A DNA stretch of 64,000 nucleotides, from positions 12,018,379-12,082,378 of the forward strand of contig NC_135551.1 in assembly GCF_964340395.1 (NCBI RefSeq), in the 5' to 3' direction. How positions within the stretch are numbered: position 1 is the stretch's first letter; every line of letters begins with the position of its first letter. Below, one piece after another: positions 23,401-29,102 of the stretch. The notes under the pieces are model-generated. The model made no database searches. It worked only from the letters and a program-made list of their open reading frames with translations, and was not told the DNA's origin. Position numbers and translations under genes: made by a program. The DNA comes from Glandiceps talaboti (lineage: Eukaryota; Hemichordata; Enteropneusta; Spengelidae).

Positions 23401-23961
23401 GAAATGTGGTCTGCTAGTTGTTAGGGCACGTAGTTTATTCTGAACATGTCCATATACCCTTGGTCCTACAGACACAACAGCTGATGCCATCCTTGCATCT
23501 TCCAAGACAGCTTTCTCCATTTCCTCGATTTGGCCTGAACTCAATGGAAGTTCCTCAGGAATCATGTACACAAATGGCATGAATTTGGCTGGTTGAAAGA
23601 GGTCTTGCTGAATACTTCTAGCTGCAGTTGTAGTAGATAACTCCAATGATGAGTGACCAACTATGAGATCAAAGTTTGTGATACTTCCCAATTGAGGATA
23701 ATATGATTTATGCAAAAGTAGCCAGTCCAGTTTTGGTTCCTTATCCTTGATGTAAGAATTAGGCTTGGGTAGTACAAGTTGTACGTCATGTTTCTTTGCA
23801 TCTTCCTTCTCTTCATCTGAAGCTTTCAGAGCTGTCAAGTACACTTTGACTCCTCTGTTGGCATGGTAGATGCAAACGTCTCTTTGGATCATTGAGAGTG
23901 AAATACATGTATCATGGCTGTTTGGCCACCATGATGTACCTACCATCAACATTCGTGTCAT
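2447..23961 (-). CDS. glycosyltransferase / TRADD-N-like / coiled-coil / ankyrin protein (partial at 3' end)
   Basis: Twelve exons on the minus strand join with matching phases into 3384 nt (1128 codons) without a stop. Order from the N-terminus: GT4-like glycosyltransferase (residues 1-424), four linker exons rich in Pro, Glu, Ser and Asp (about 425-547), a TRADD-N-like domain (about 548-685), a short Cys-containing stretch, a second alpha/beta-looking domain (about 765-870), a coiled coil (about 870-1025) and two ankyrin repeats (to 1128, continuing out of the window). Exons in order: 22689-23965, 22295-22396, 21367-21447, 19014-19106, 17703-17795, 15024-15437, 14034-14170, 12790-12883, 12281-12598, 10741-11207, 3442-3555, 2447-2644. 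The start is the ATG at 23961, because the first beta-strand of the sugar-transferase fold begins right there; an upstream 5' UTR exon is expected but was not found. Domain identities are from motif reading. The function is unknown: a cytosolic signalling or immune-type protein is an inference from the death-pathway-like and ankyrin parts. Splice joins are predictions. Confidence 0.7.
2801..2842. repeat. 20-bp stem hairpin in an intron
   Basis: taaagtgttcctggccaaga is followed, after two bases, by its inverted copy with one mismatch. The stem is 19 of 20 paired with a 2-base loop, so it is too tight for a normal miRNA precursor. It is probably the remnant of a small foldback element. Confidence 0.75.
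2845..3441. other. intron, nothing recognised
   Basis: AT-rich sequence between the ankyrin exon and the preceding exon. Open frames here are short, carry no domain and have no flanking splice signals that agree with the gene's phase. Confidence 0.5.
3442..3555 (-). CDS. small acidic linker exon before the ankyrin repeats
   Basis: The exon is 114 bp (38 codons), phase 0 at both ends, beginning EQLIHKVKTFLLGEAEQ and ending EKVPK. It joins in frame to the ankyrin exon and to the end of the coiled-coil exon. The acceptor is atag|GAG with a weak pyrimidine tract and the donor is AAG|GTTATA, a weaker than usual GT site, so the 3' border is the least certain of the gene. The frame stays open past the donor for 25 more codons. 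No domain is recognised. Confidence 0.55.
3936..4632. repeat. tandem-repeat element, copy 1 (right end missing)
   Basis: The 5' part carries agtcattgaaaatgaca, tagtccccgct and aattgggttttaagg, shared with the elements at 4894 and 35382. It is followed by about four copies of a unit of roughly 145 bp containing caaaatggctgccaggcagc, catattggat and cacatgtatgtcatag. The (GGAC)n tract and terminal hairpin of the intact copy are absent; sequence passes into the segment beginning acaagcgacctatcgg. Translations of this repeat are spurious. Confidence 0.8.
4894..5965. mobile_element. intact tandem-repeat element (pearl/HINE-like), 1072 bp
   Basis: Starts caagtcattgagaatgacat, followed by tagtccccgct. 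The body holds about five copies of the 145-bp unit, then a (GGAC)n/(GCAC)n microsatellite (5860-5920), then a terminal hairpin in which agtccccg pairs with cgcggggact. The first block (tagtccccgc ... attgggtt) and the last block (aacccaat ... gcggggacta) are inverted copies of each other. Both borders are set by the empty paralog at 27664-27670, where ctctg, seven A and tgactggg are continuous. Layout (unique 5' end, tandem core, microsatellite, hairpin 3' end) matches bivalve pearl elements; Helitron origin is inference. Confidence 0.8.
6183..6690. repeat. imperfect foldback within copy A
   Basis: tttccgtatggcgacaatcc (from 6187) and acgttacagtggtaac recur inverted as gttaccactgtaacgt and ggattgtcgccgtacggaaa near 6596-6690. 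Arms are 75-95 bp around a spacer of about 340 bp. The same structure is in copy B at about 27915-28550, so the foldback predates the duplication. Confidence 0.65.
7261..7442. other. mixed repeat remnants
   Basis: Contains a fragment (atggcacagatcaacttgg) shared with 33970, then the start of an element copy at about 7398 (gaacttgaaggtttcgtaat) that resumes after the nested insertion at 8947. No gene. Confidence 0.5.
7443..8946. mobile_element. tandem-repeat element of a second family, nested in an older repeat
   Basis: Begins taccgccaatggcgttgtag cacaactg and ends cagttgtgcta, so the inner ends are inverted copies. The core has seven copies, spaced about 115 bp, of a unit with tttggctgttgctatgggcg. 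Then come (CA)n and (GACA)n tracts (8810-8900) and a short 3' end. The empty site is visible in the neighbouring repeats as tttataaaaggagtt; the element sits in the A-run. A diverged 5' end occurs at 26988. It is not coding. Confidence 0.75.
8951..9140. repeat. 73-bp tandem repeat, 3 copies
   Basis: Three copies of a unit that starts ggagttaatctaaaatgttc and includes atggtaatcttcacagatag. Only one copy is present at the paralogous place near 48595, so this is a local triplication. Confidence 0.9.
9141..10688. mobile_element. G/C-tract TIR element, right part (5' end lost)
   Basis: Paralogous to 48640-49982. It ends gaaactgaccggtccc at 10688, followed by TAA, the same right terminus and target triplet as the complete copy. 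The subterminal part holds long G and C runs, including 30 G at 10501-10530. No coding capacity; it lies in the intron between the coiled-coil exon and the exon at 3442. Confidence 0.75.
10501..10530. repeat. 30-base G homopolymer
   Basis: An uninterrupted run of 30 G, preceded by gggcg, in the subterminal part of the TIR element. It is a possible quadruplex former and a likely assembly-uncertain length. Confidence 0.9.
10741..11207 (-). CDS. coiled-coil exon
   Basis: 467 bp; enters with 2 nt of a split codon and leaves at phase 0. The acceptor is tttcacag and the donor GAG|GTATGT. The first 40 residues are polar (DGIDIDTKYADTSSG). From about residue 50 heptads of Leu, Ile, Val and Met with Lys, Glu and Gln in between (RNLTIENGELKKEKE, QLAQSKVQ, ELQNLVDQKQQMIDEIQKDM) indicate a long coiled coil, probably for self-association. 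The Gly-rich open frame past the donor belongs to the repeat element at 9141-10688. Confidence 0.75.
11208..12194. other. intron, nothing recognised
   Basis: No exon with matching phase, and no repeat clearly shared with other parts of the window. Confidence 0.5.
12195..12346. repeat. 76-bp tandem duplication spanning a splice donor
   Basis: Two adjacent 76-bp copies, each containing atttacttacc (GTAAGTAAAT on the minus strand), gatgtgcctgtgtat and cagtggtg..gatttctatccaat. The right copy supplies the end of the exon at 12281. The left copy repeats the exon end with its own perfect donor (exon end 12205). Confidence 0.9.
12281..12598 (-). CDS. second, unrecognised alpha/beta domain
   Basis: 318 bp with phase 1 introns on both sides. 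It starts GTVLAIISIDPDMFDKRKVE (the first G spans the splice) and continues with Lys-rich helices (VISKIHNEAVKAGQ, VDQVAKEIRNIAVLKTKSGGL). A beta-strand followed by long helices would suit a small ferredoxin-like or TRADD-N-related fold, but I do not recognise the family. The last 20 residues (from RNQHH) lie in the 76-bp duplication. The acceptor is cattacag and the donor GATG|GTAAGTAA, the only donor whose phase fits the next exon. Confidence 0.65.
12790..12883 (-). CDS. short charged helical exon
   Basis: 94 bp, phase 0 in and phase 1 out, encoding IIAKEEAQHTKDKIVDEKQ and on to RSK. It is highly charged and probably helical. It joins exactly to the Cys-containing exon (ending PHK) and to GTVLAII. 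The acceptor is aattag|ATT and the donor AAAG|GTGAAT. Confidence 0.65.
12884..13602. other. intron with one CTCF-like site
   Basis: No coding exon. The only notable element is the GC-rich palindromic word at 13208. Confidence 0.5.
13208..13222 (+). promoter_or_regulatory. CTCF-like core motif
   Basis: tcacaagagggcgcc matches the bilaterian CTCF core (CCACNAGRKGGCGC plus Y) with one mismatch, at the first base. It is embedded in the near-palindrome agagggcgccctct. Function as an insulator is an inference from the motif only. Confidence 0.35.
13603..13942. mobile_element. 340-bp MITE, TAA target duplication
   Basis: Ends ggcctaaaaaaattgt and acaatttttttatggcc are inverted copies, and TAA flanks both sides (13600-13602 and 13943-13945). 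A second copy in the opposite orientation is at 26437-26779. Size and 3-bp TAA/TTA target are typical of PIF/Harbinger-derived MITEs. Confidence 0.75.
14034..14170 (-). CDS. Cys-containing linker exon
   Basis: 137 bp, entering with 2 nt of a split Asp codon and leaving at phase 0. It encodes VPQPKEKSCGICGENKELIT and ends LPHK. The CGIC pair plus one further Cys could bind a metal, but there are too few ligands for a standard zinc finger. The acceptor is acatgtag and the donor AAG|GTATGA. It joins in frame on both sides. Confidence 0.65.
14171..15023. other. intron, nothing recognised
   Basis: AT-rich, with several short open frames lacking domain or splice support. Confidence 0.5.
15024..15437 (-). 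CDS. TRADD-N-like domain exon
   Basis: 414 bp with phase 1 introns on both sides, so it could be skipped in frame. The core GQGCLSVVLDCSNLDSLESL, then WQDYKSGKLNGLFEKDIITE, then DILE, has the pattern of the invertebrate TRADD-N-like family: a hydrophobic strand, a Leu-rich helix ending LW.DY.SG.L, then an acidic helix start. TRADD-N is an alpha/beta adaptor domain that in vertebrates binds TRAF proteins. The region before it (ITSMNDLPLVRDRVESMEGL) looks helical. The family call is from pattern memory and needs a profile search. The acceptor is acaacag and the donor GAAG|GTATGA. Confidence 0.6.
15438..17702. repeat. intron filled with diverged tandem repeats
   Basis: From about 15600 to 17660 several diverged copies of a unit with aaggtcaaggtcaaaggtca, aaatatggctgccattc and a (GACA)n-type tail (17450-17475) follow one another. 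The same family fills 25500-26990. A poly-C/poly-A tract is at 16890-16930 and a hairpin end (tccgctcagcggagct) at 16576. No gene. Confidence 0.7.
17703..17795 (-). CDS. phase 1-1 linker exon 4
   Basis: 93 bp, encoding GEEGNSEETSNQGSPETPEQ and ending FNDPYG. Low complexity, acidic, Ser/Pro-rich (PEST-like). The acceptor is tgtacag and the donor TATG|GTACGT. Confidence 0.65.
17796..19013. other. intron, nothing recognised
   Basis: AT-rich. A sequence around 18735 (gtaaattggaaacgaat) recurs inverted near 18840-18860 (attcgtttccaatttac), giving a weak foldback of about 150 bp. No exon was found. Confidence 0.5.
19014..19106 (-). CDS. phase 1-1 linker exon 3
   Basis: 93 bp, encoding KRAPLYSQPPSQTVMPTSEA and ending DQDISNG. 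Pro/Ser/Thr-rich linker. The acceptor is gttatcag and the donor AATG|GTAAGT is a consensus site. Confidence 0.7.
19301..19729. mobile_element. 429-bp TIR element
   Basis: Arms of about 76 bp (19303-19380 and 19650-19724) are inverted copies. They start tagttcctgacgga and end tccatcaggaacta, and share attatacacttagc-type blocks. Possible target duplications are ttctacttag (19291-19300) and ttctactcag (19730-19739), one mismatch. Non-coding. Confidence 0.7.
19905..19948. repeat. perfect-loop hairpin
   Basis: cctcctgacttcgtccta pairs with taggacaaagtcaggagg across about 8 bases, with one mismatch. It lies between the TIR element and the MITE at 20018. Role unknown. Confidence 0.7.
20018..20159. 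mobile_element. 142-bp MITE, probable 9-bp target duplication
   Basis: Inverted arms of 50 bp start TAGTCTCGCTGCCAGAC on the left and TAGTCTCATTGCCAGAC when the right arm is reversed. Flanks are catttacgt (20009-20017) and cgtttacat (20160-20168): 7 of 9 match, and each mismatch turns CG into CA, as expected if both came from cgtttacgt by CpG decay. Confidence 0.7.
20204..20433. repeat. (TATG)n and (TG)n microsatellites
   Basis: Long (TATG)n with a few TAGG and TTTG variants to about 20392, then (TG)n at 20401-20430. Translations of this tract are repeats without meaning. Confidence 0.97.
20434..21366. other. intron, nothing recognised
   Basis: AT-rich. Contains a C run at 21308-21325 near the end. 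No exon. Confidence 0.5.
21367..21447 (-). CDS. phase 1-1 linker exon 2
   Basis: 81 bp, encoding DKMKSEVDILHVPDSAEAQH and ending FRPDG. The acceptor is gttgtag and the donor GATG|GTAAGT. Acidic linker, no domain. Confidence 0.65.
21633..21950. repeat. 80-bp tandem repeat, 4 copies
   Basis: Four nearly identical units with caaaaacatactagtacatg and cagcatgataagttcacagc, spaced exactly 80 bp (tactagtaca at 21641, 21721, 21801 and 21881). Very low divergence implies recent amplification. Confidence 0.95.
22295..22396 (-). CDS. phase 1-1 linker exon 1
   Basis: 102 bp, encoding DEGDKQADTGESVYEAKPQL and ending SIKHDG. The acceptor is attttcttttag and the donor GATG|GTAAGT, both strong. Follows directly on the glycosyltransferase exon. 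Confidence 0.7.
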
Positions 23962-23965
23962 TTTG
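22689..23965 (-). CDS. GT4-like glycosyltransferase domain exon
   Basis: 1273 coding nt from the ATG at 23961, with 4 nt of 5' UTR after the acceptor ttttgcag. Residues 1-18 (MTRMLMVGTSWWPNSHDT) are the first strand and loop of a GT-B fold. FDLIVGHSS (97-105) and ASAVVSVGPRVYGHV (159-173) are in the N-terminal half; LYPNGDMDQICDDL (281-294) and SDPFGVVGLAACAAGVPVVI (306-325) are in the nucleotide-sugar half. No signal peptide or membrane segment, so probably cytosolic. Members of GT4 transfer sugars from nucleotide donors with retention, but here the E-x7-E positions are Asp 307 and Ala 315, so activity is doubtful. The donor is CATG|GTATGA, phase 1. The open frame past the donor is intronic. 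Confidence 0.8.
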
Positions 23966-24479
23966 CTGCAAAATGATTAAAAATACACAGTTTAATGATG
24001 GTGCGTGTTCGTTTGTTTGGGGGTGGGGGGTTCCTTCTTTTTTTTTTCTTTTTTTTTTTTTTTTTTTGGGGGGGGGATATGTTTTTGGGTTGTTTTTTTA
24101 CTGAAATGAAATAACATCCATGATATTGTATGAAGTACAAAAAACTTACACTATGAAATGAAATAAAATACTCAGTACATGTTGTTTTCATATGCATTGG
24201 GATACAATGTACACCCCAAAGAAATACTGTCAGTGGCATGTAGTATGACCAATTGAATAACTTTGCAAAAGAAACTAGTTATTGGGCGGTTGTGGGCATG
24301 GTCATGGTCGTTAGCATATTATTGTGTTTATCTTTCTACTCATAACCTTCTCAATAATACTGTATTATCTTACTACTACACTGATTTACATAGACTAGCA
24401 TTTCGTTGTTGTTATAGCCTGTATAGCGATAAAATCCAATATGACGTAATATTCTATGGTGCTGAACAGGAACAATAGA
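23966..24479. other. upstream of the glycosyltransferase exon; no first exon found
   Basis: Contains T and G runs at 24033-24076 and a diverged piece of the 115-bp repeat unit near 24290. The 5' UTR exon and promoter of the minus-strand gene must lie here or further right, but I cannot place them. Confidence 0.4.
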
Positions 24480-24850
24480 GCAATGTAAAAAGTTGGAGAA
24501 AGCTCTTGCAAAAACAGATGTGTCTTGATGTCCTTCTTGAATTTATCGACACTTGATGAAGAACGAAGTTCAAGACTGGCGCTGCTCGTGAGAATGCACG
24601 CTCACCGTATGACTACATGTATGTATTACAGCGGGGTACACGAAGTAGACTTTTGTTATTTGAGCAAAGTGAACGACTTGCAGATTTACTGTTAATCAGG
24701 TCAGTGATGTACATGTAAGCAGGAGTAGCGTTACTGAGTGCACCTTGTAGGTGATCAGTAATACTTGTATTGAATCCTGTAATGTACAGGTAGCCAGTGA
24801 AGATCAGTTAAAGAACCGGTGTGATGTGATCTGTTTTCTTCCACACATTG
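24480..24850 (-). pseudogene. decayed 3' fragment of an L2/CR1-like reverse transcriptase
   Basis: Minus-strand pieces read FTGYLYITGFNTSITDHLQG, SYGERAFSRAAP and, in another frame, SVDKFKKDIKTHLF. These match the C-terminal tail found in L2/CR1-type elements, also seen here at 62226-62537 as KSFGNRAFYYAAPKLWN and FKRKLKTHLF. Stops and at least one frameshift interrupt it. It is a relic. Confidence 0.65.
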
Positions 24851-26436
24851 TTAATACTTTTTTAACCCCTTCCACTCAAACAAAATCCTTGGAGACAAGT
24901 TAGACATTATTTTAATTATGCAATATCAGATCTCATCCAAACCTAGCACAAATGTCTACATGCATAACAGCAACAGTTTGTTTAAAACATTTCAAATTAT
25001 CAAAGATGACTGGATGACGACAAAATTCGCCATTTCTTGCATATTACCACCATTTTGTCATATCTACATTGCATATTAGAGTGACAAATTCTTTTAAATC
25101 CTATGCACAGGTAAATAGTATATAACAAAGGAAATATACAATCATCACAAGTTTCATCTTTGGAACTAATTGTAACTTACATGTATTTGAAGACACATTG
25201 TCTTGTCTGAAGAATTTCAACATTCTTGACATATACACATGTACATGTAGCTGTTCAATATGGAGGTATAGCAACATCATTTTGTTAATTTCAAATTTCC
25301 AAGTTTTTCTCTCTTTTTTTGATTTCAGCATTTCAGCTGTCACTAGTTGTTTATCAAGAATAAATTTCACAAATATCTTGAATTAATTATCTTTGTAAAA
25401 GGAATGTCTTCGTTAGAAAACATGATTTATATGATAAATCATTATTGTTCACTACAATGAGTAAAAAGGTATATGAGCACCAAAAATAATGAATGTGTAT
25501 GTTATCTCCTAAACTATATACATGTACATGATCTAAAAGACATTGGCCACACATAATTGCTAAGTAATGTAATAGCTTAATTTTGATAGTCTACCCTGTA
25601 GGTCTATGTAAAGGTCAATGGTCAGTCATAGAAGAAAGCTTCCATGTGAATATAAGTGGGTTAGACATTTGAATAGAGTCTATGTATTGAAGTGTTTGAG
25701 CTATGCAAAGTGTCTGCAGACTATGTAATAGCTTAATTTTGATGGTCTACCCTGTAGGTGAAGGTAAAGGTCAATGGTTATTCATACAAGAAAGCTTCCA
25801 TGTTATTATATGGGGTTAGAAATTTAAATATCTATGTACTGAAGTTTTTGACTTACGATATGCAGTAATATATTGAGTTTTTATTGCAAATATGGCTACC
25901 AATCTGCAAAAATAACATGAGCACCAAATATAATGCTTGTACATGTGTATATAGTTCTTCTTTTTTTTCAATATTTCTTGTTAATATGATTTAAAAGACA
26001 TTGACAATGTGTAAGCACTACAATGTATCTGATTGACAGGAATTGGCTTAATTTTGATAATTGACCCTGAAGGTCAAGGTTAAAGGTCAAGTTCTCTAAA
26101 GATAGCTTACATCTGATAATATGGGTTAGACTCTTGAATGAAGTTGCTATATATTATAGTTTTTGAGTAAATAATGACCTTCAACTACAAATATGGCTGC
26201 CATTCAGTAAAAGTAATATGAGCACCAAAAATGATGAGGAATAAATATGCACATATTACAATGTGTCTGTGATTGACAGGAATTGGTTTGATTTTCATAA
26301 TTGACCATGAAGGTCAAGGTCAAAGGTCAAGGGTCTCAAAAGATAGCATGCATCTTAATATGGGGGTGGACAACTAAATGGAGTGTCTGCATATTATGAT
26401 TGAATGGAGTGTCCATGTACTACTGTTTTTGAGTTA
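24851..26436. repeat. intergenic or 5' intron region with diverged repeats
   Basis: 24851-25500 shows nothing recognisable. 25500-26436 holds diverged copies of the unit with aaggtcaaaggtcaa and aaatatggctgcca also seen at 15600-17660. Confidence 0.6.
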
Positions 26437-26779
26437 TGCCGAACAAAAAAATTATGTGGTTCTAATTCTGCTCAATTCTATAATAGGTGGGGTAGGTAGA
26501 TTTTTTAGCTATGGTATTTTTTTAATATATATTTGAGTGTCTAGTTCAGGTTACTTTTATGTTTTCCATTGTTTTCCACATGGTCTCTGTGTTGTTGGTT
26601 TCTTCTCATCAGATGTACAGCCATTACAATTTGGAAGAACAGTATTTTTCGTATCCTTTTTAATGTTCGTGATTTCATTATTTTCTTTTTCGAATACGTG
26701 AAAAAGTTTAGAGTCAGTAAAAGGAGCAGTAAAAAACTAGGTGGGGGTTGGGTAACCAAAACCAAACATTTTTTAGGCC
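26437..26779. mobile_element. 343-bp MITE, TTA target duplication, second copy
   Basis: Inverse orientation of the 13603 element: begins tgccgaacaaaaaaatt and ends attttttaggcc. TTA flanks on both sides (26434-26436 and 26780-26782). The host repeat without insertion, tttttgagttatgcagtaaa near 17273, shows the empty site. Confidence 0.75.
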
Positions 26780-27402
26780 TTATGCAGAAAATGTTGATTT
26801 TTAACTACAAATATGGTCACCATGCGGTCAAATTTGCATATACTGTATCAAAAAACTAATTAATGTGCATATGTCCACCATATGTCACCTTTGTGTCAGG
26901 TTTGAAAGAAATCAGACAATTGCATGTCTGAGAAATAACATATCACGGACAGATGGATGGACAGAGCTTATTATAGTAGCCTCCCCTGGTATAATGCCAA
27001 TGATATTGTAGTACAACTGTAACATTTGTGATAACTTAAAGGAATGTCCATTCACATGTCAATCCATCCTTATTGTTGTTACCAGTGCAATATGCAGTCA
27101 TTTCAATGTTGTTATGTGGAGTTTCTTAGTTGCTAAACGACTTTGTCATTACTAATATTACTAATATTACTAATATTTATCTACTAAGTTCTTGCCGAAG
27201 TATACCCTGTTATTCATCTGCCATATACACCATTATAAAATGGTTGTTACCAAGTGTACATGTATTCACTCTTTTGGATATTTTTCCACTCGCTTAACCA
27301 ACCATGTTTTCTTTGCAAAATACACAACCACTTTGGCTGTTACATTGATATGCGCATGGTCTTGTTGCTGGGCAGATGTTTATCAGGGTTCTCCACAATT
27401 TT
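26780..27402. repeat. repeat remnants
   Basis: The rest of the aaggtcaaaggtca family with its short microsatellite tail (26950), then a diverged 5' end of the 7443-type element (tgtagtacaactg at 27008). No gene. Confidence 0.55.
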
Positions 27403-27975
27403 GAACAAGCGACCTATCGGTCAGAATAGCTCCGCTGTTTTTTTTTTAAATTTTTTTATTTATTTTGGTGACATGTAGAAGTGGTTCAGTTCTTCACTAT
27501 GCAGTTTTGTTTTAGCGATGTAATAAAGTGGTTACTGGTTTCATATGATGTCTCACTATAAAACACATTTTACACAGAAGTTGGTAATGTATTGTGCTTT
27601 TATACCATAGTCACCATTTTATAACAAAAATCTACTGTTATGAAAAATTGCACAAAATCTCTGAAAAAAATGACTGGGAAATGCACACAAGAAAAAGAAA
27701 AAAAAGAGAAGATTTTGAGGTTGGCTATAAATAATTCCAGTGTCTTACAGCTTTAACCCTGGAAAATGTTAATGATGAATGAAATAAACTAGGGATCTAA
27801 AATAATTTTGAGGCAATTTGAATTTCAATTTTCTAACAAATTTACCAAGTCAACAACATTCAACTTGTACTAGTTGTAGTAGATATATATAGGGAAGAAA
27901 TGTATTAATCGCCACCTTAGTTTCCGTACGGCGACAATCCCAAGTACCCGGAAGAGAGTCATTCTTAGCCATACG

Positions 27976-28093
27976 TAGTCCTGCTTACATGACGGTGCAC
28001 GAGTCTGCATTACTGACTTGACTCTAAACACGGAGGTAGGAGGGACAATTGTCAGAATCGAGTCCCGGATTACTCCGCATGCAAGCAGGACTA
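27976..28093. mobile_element. 118-bp MITE, 9-bp target duplication, copy 1
   Basis: Ends TAGTCCTGCTTACATG and CATGCAAGCAGGACTA are inverted copies. Flanks agccatacg at 27967-27975 and 28094-28102 are identical 9-bp duplications. Copy A of the host segment (6232-6240) has agccatacg once and no insert. The second copy is at 47196. Confidence 0.92.
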
Positions 28094-28938
28094 AGCCATA
28101 CGTGACAGTGGTAACACTCGTTCATGTTTGATTACCTTTCATAAAGAAAACACAACGAAATGGTTGACGTGATCTTTTTTTAAATTTCTTTTCATCACAA
28201 AAACAAAATCTGTGTGATCAAAAGTGTTGTAAACTAAACCAGAAAGAACTATCGGACTGGCTAAACTTCCCGCTGAACTGGAGTAAGGTCCAAGCCTCGA
28301 TAGTACGTGAGCAAATCATCTCAAACTAGCGATACAACTTTCAAAATATAACTTGACATGTCTTCATTTGTTAGAGTTATACAATTCAAGACGGGTTTTC
28401 ACTCGAAAATAACAATTCTGTGAATAATGACATTCTGAACGCAGCGATTTCTCGGACGATGTTAACACTGTAACGTATGGCTGGCAACGACTTGCTTCCG
28501 GGTTAGTCCCTCGTGCATCCGGGTACTTGAGATTGTCGCCGTACGGAACTACCACACATCGGCAATTTTGACGCTGTAATTTGGCCACCAATATTGATCG
28601 CACAAAAACAAAACTCCATAAATGAACCACAAAATACTTTCCCTTTCAAAATGTGGTAATTTTAGAAAGAGTATTATTTATCGTTTTTATTGACGACTGA
28701 CTCTGTCAAAAATCGCCCCATACACTTCAGTTCAGGCATTCAAATTTGATCATGATGAGGTGCATATACTGGAATGAACCATTCTGTAGGAGGGGTGGAT
28801 GGAGAATTGGATTTGAAGTTTACAACCCTTTTTCGAACAAATATTTGTCATTTGGGCGCACAATGCGTAGAATTAAGAATATAGCACATATTACATTGCT
28901 TGTTTGACGTCAATAGTGTCTTTTGAAAAGTTGCACCT

Positions 28939-28969
<31 letters not shown>

Positions 28970-29102
28970 GTACAAAACAAAGAAGTATACAGCACACAAG
29001 GAAAAACAGAACGAAAAGAATACTAAGAAAGGCTAGAGAAAATTTGACTTGCATCCAAAGAGTTTGATTTTTTTGGAAAAACAAAAAAACAAAAAACAGC
29101 AA

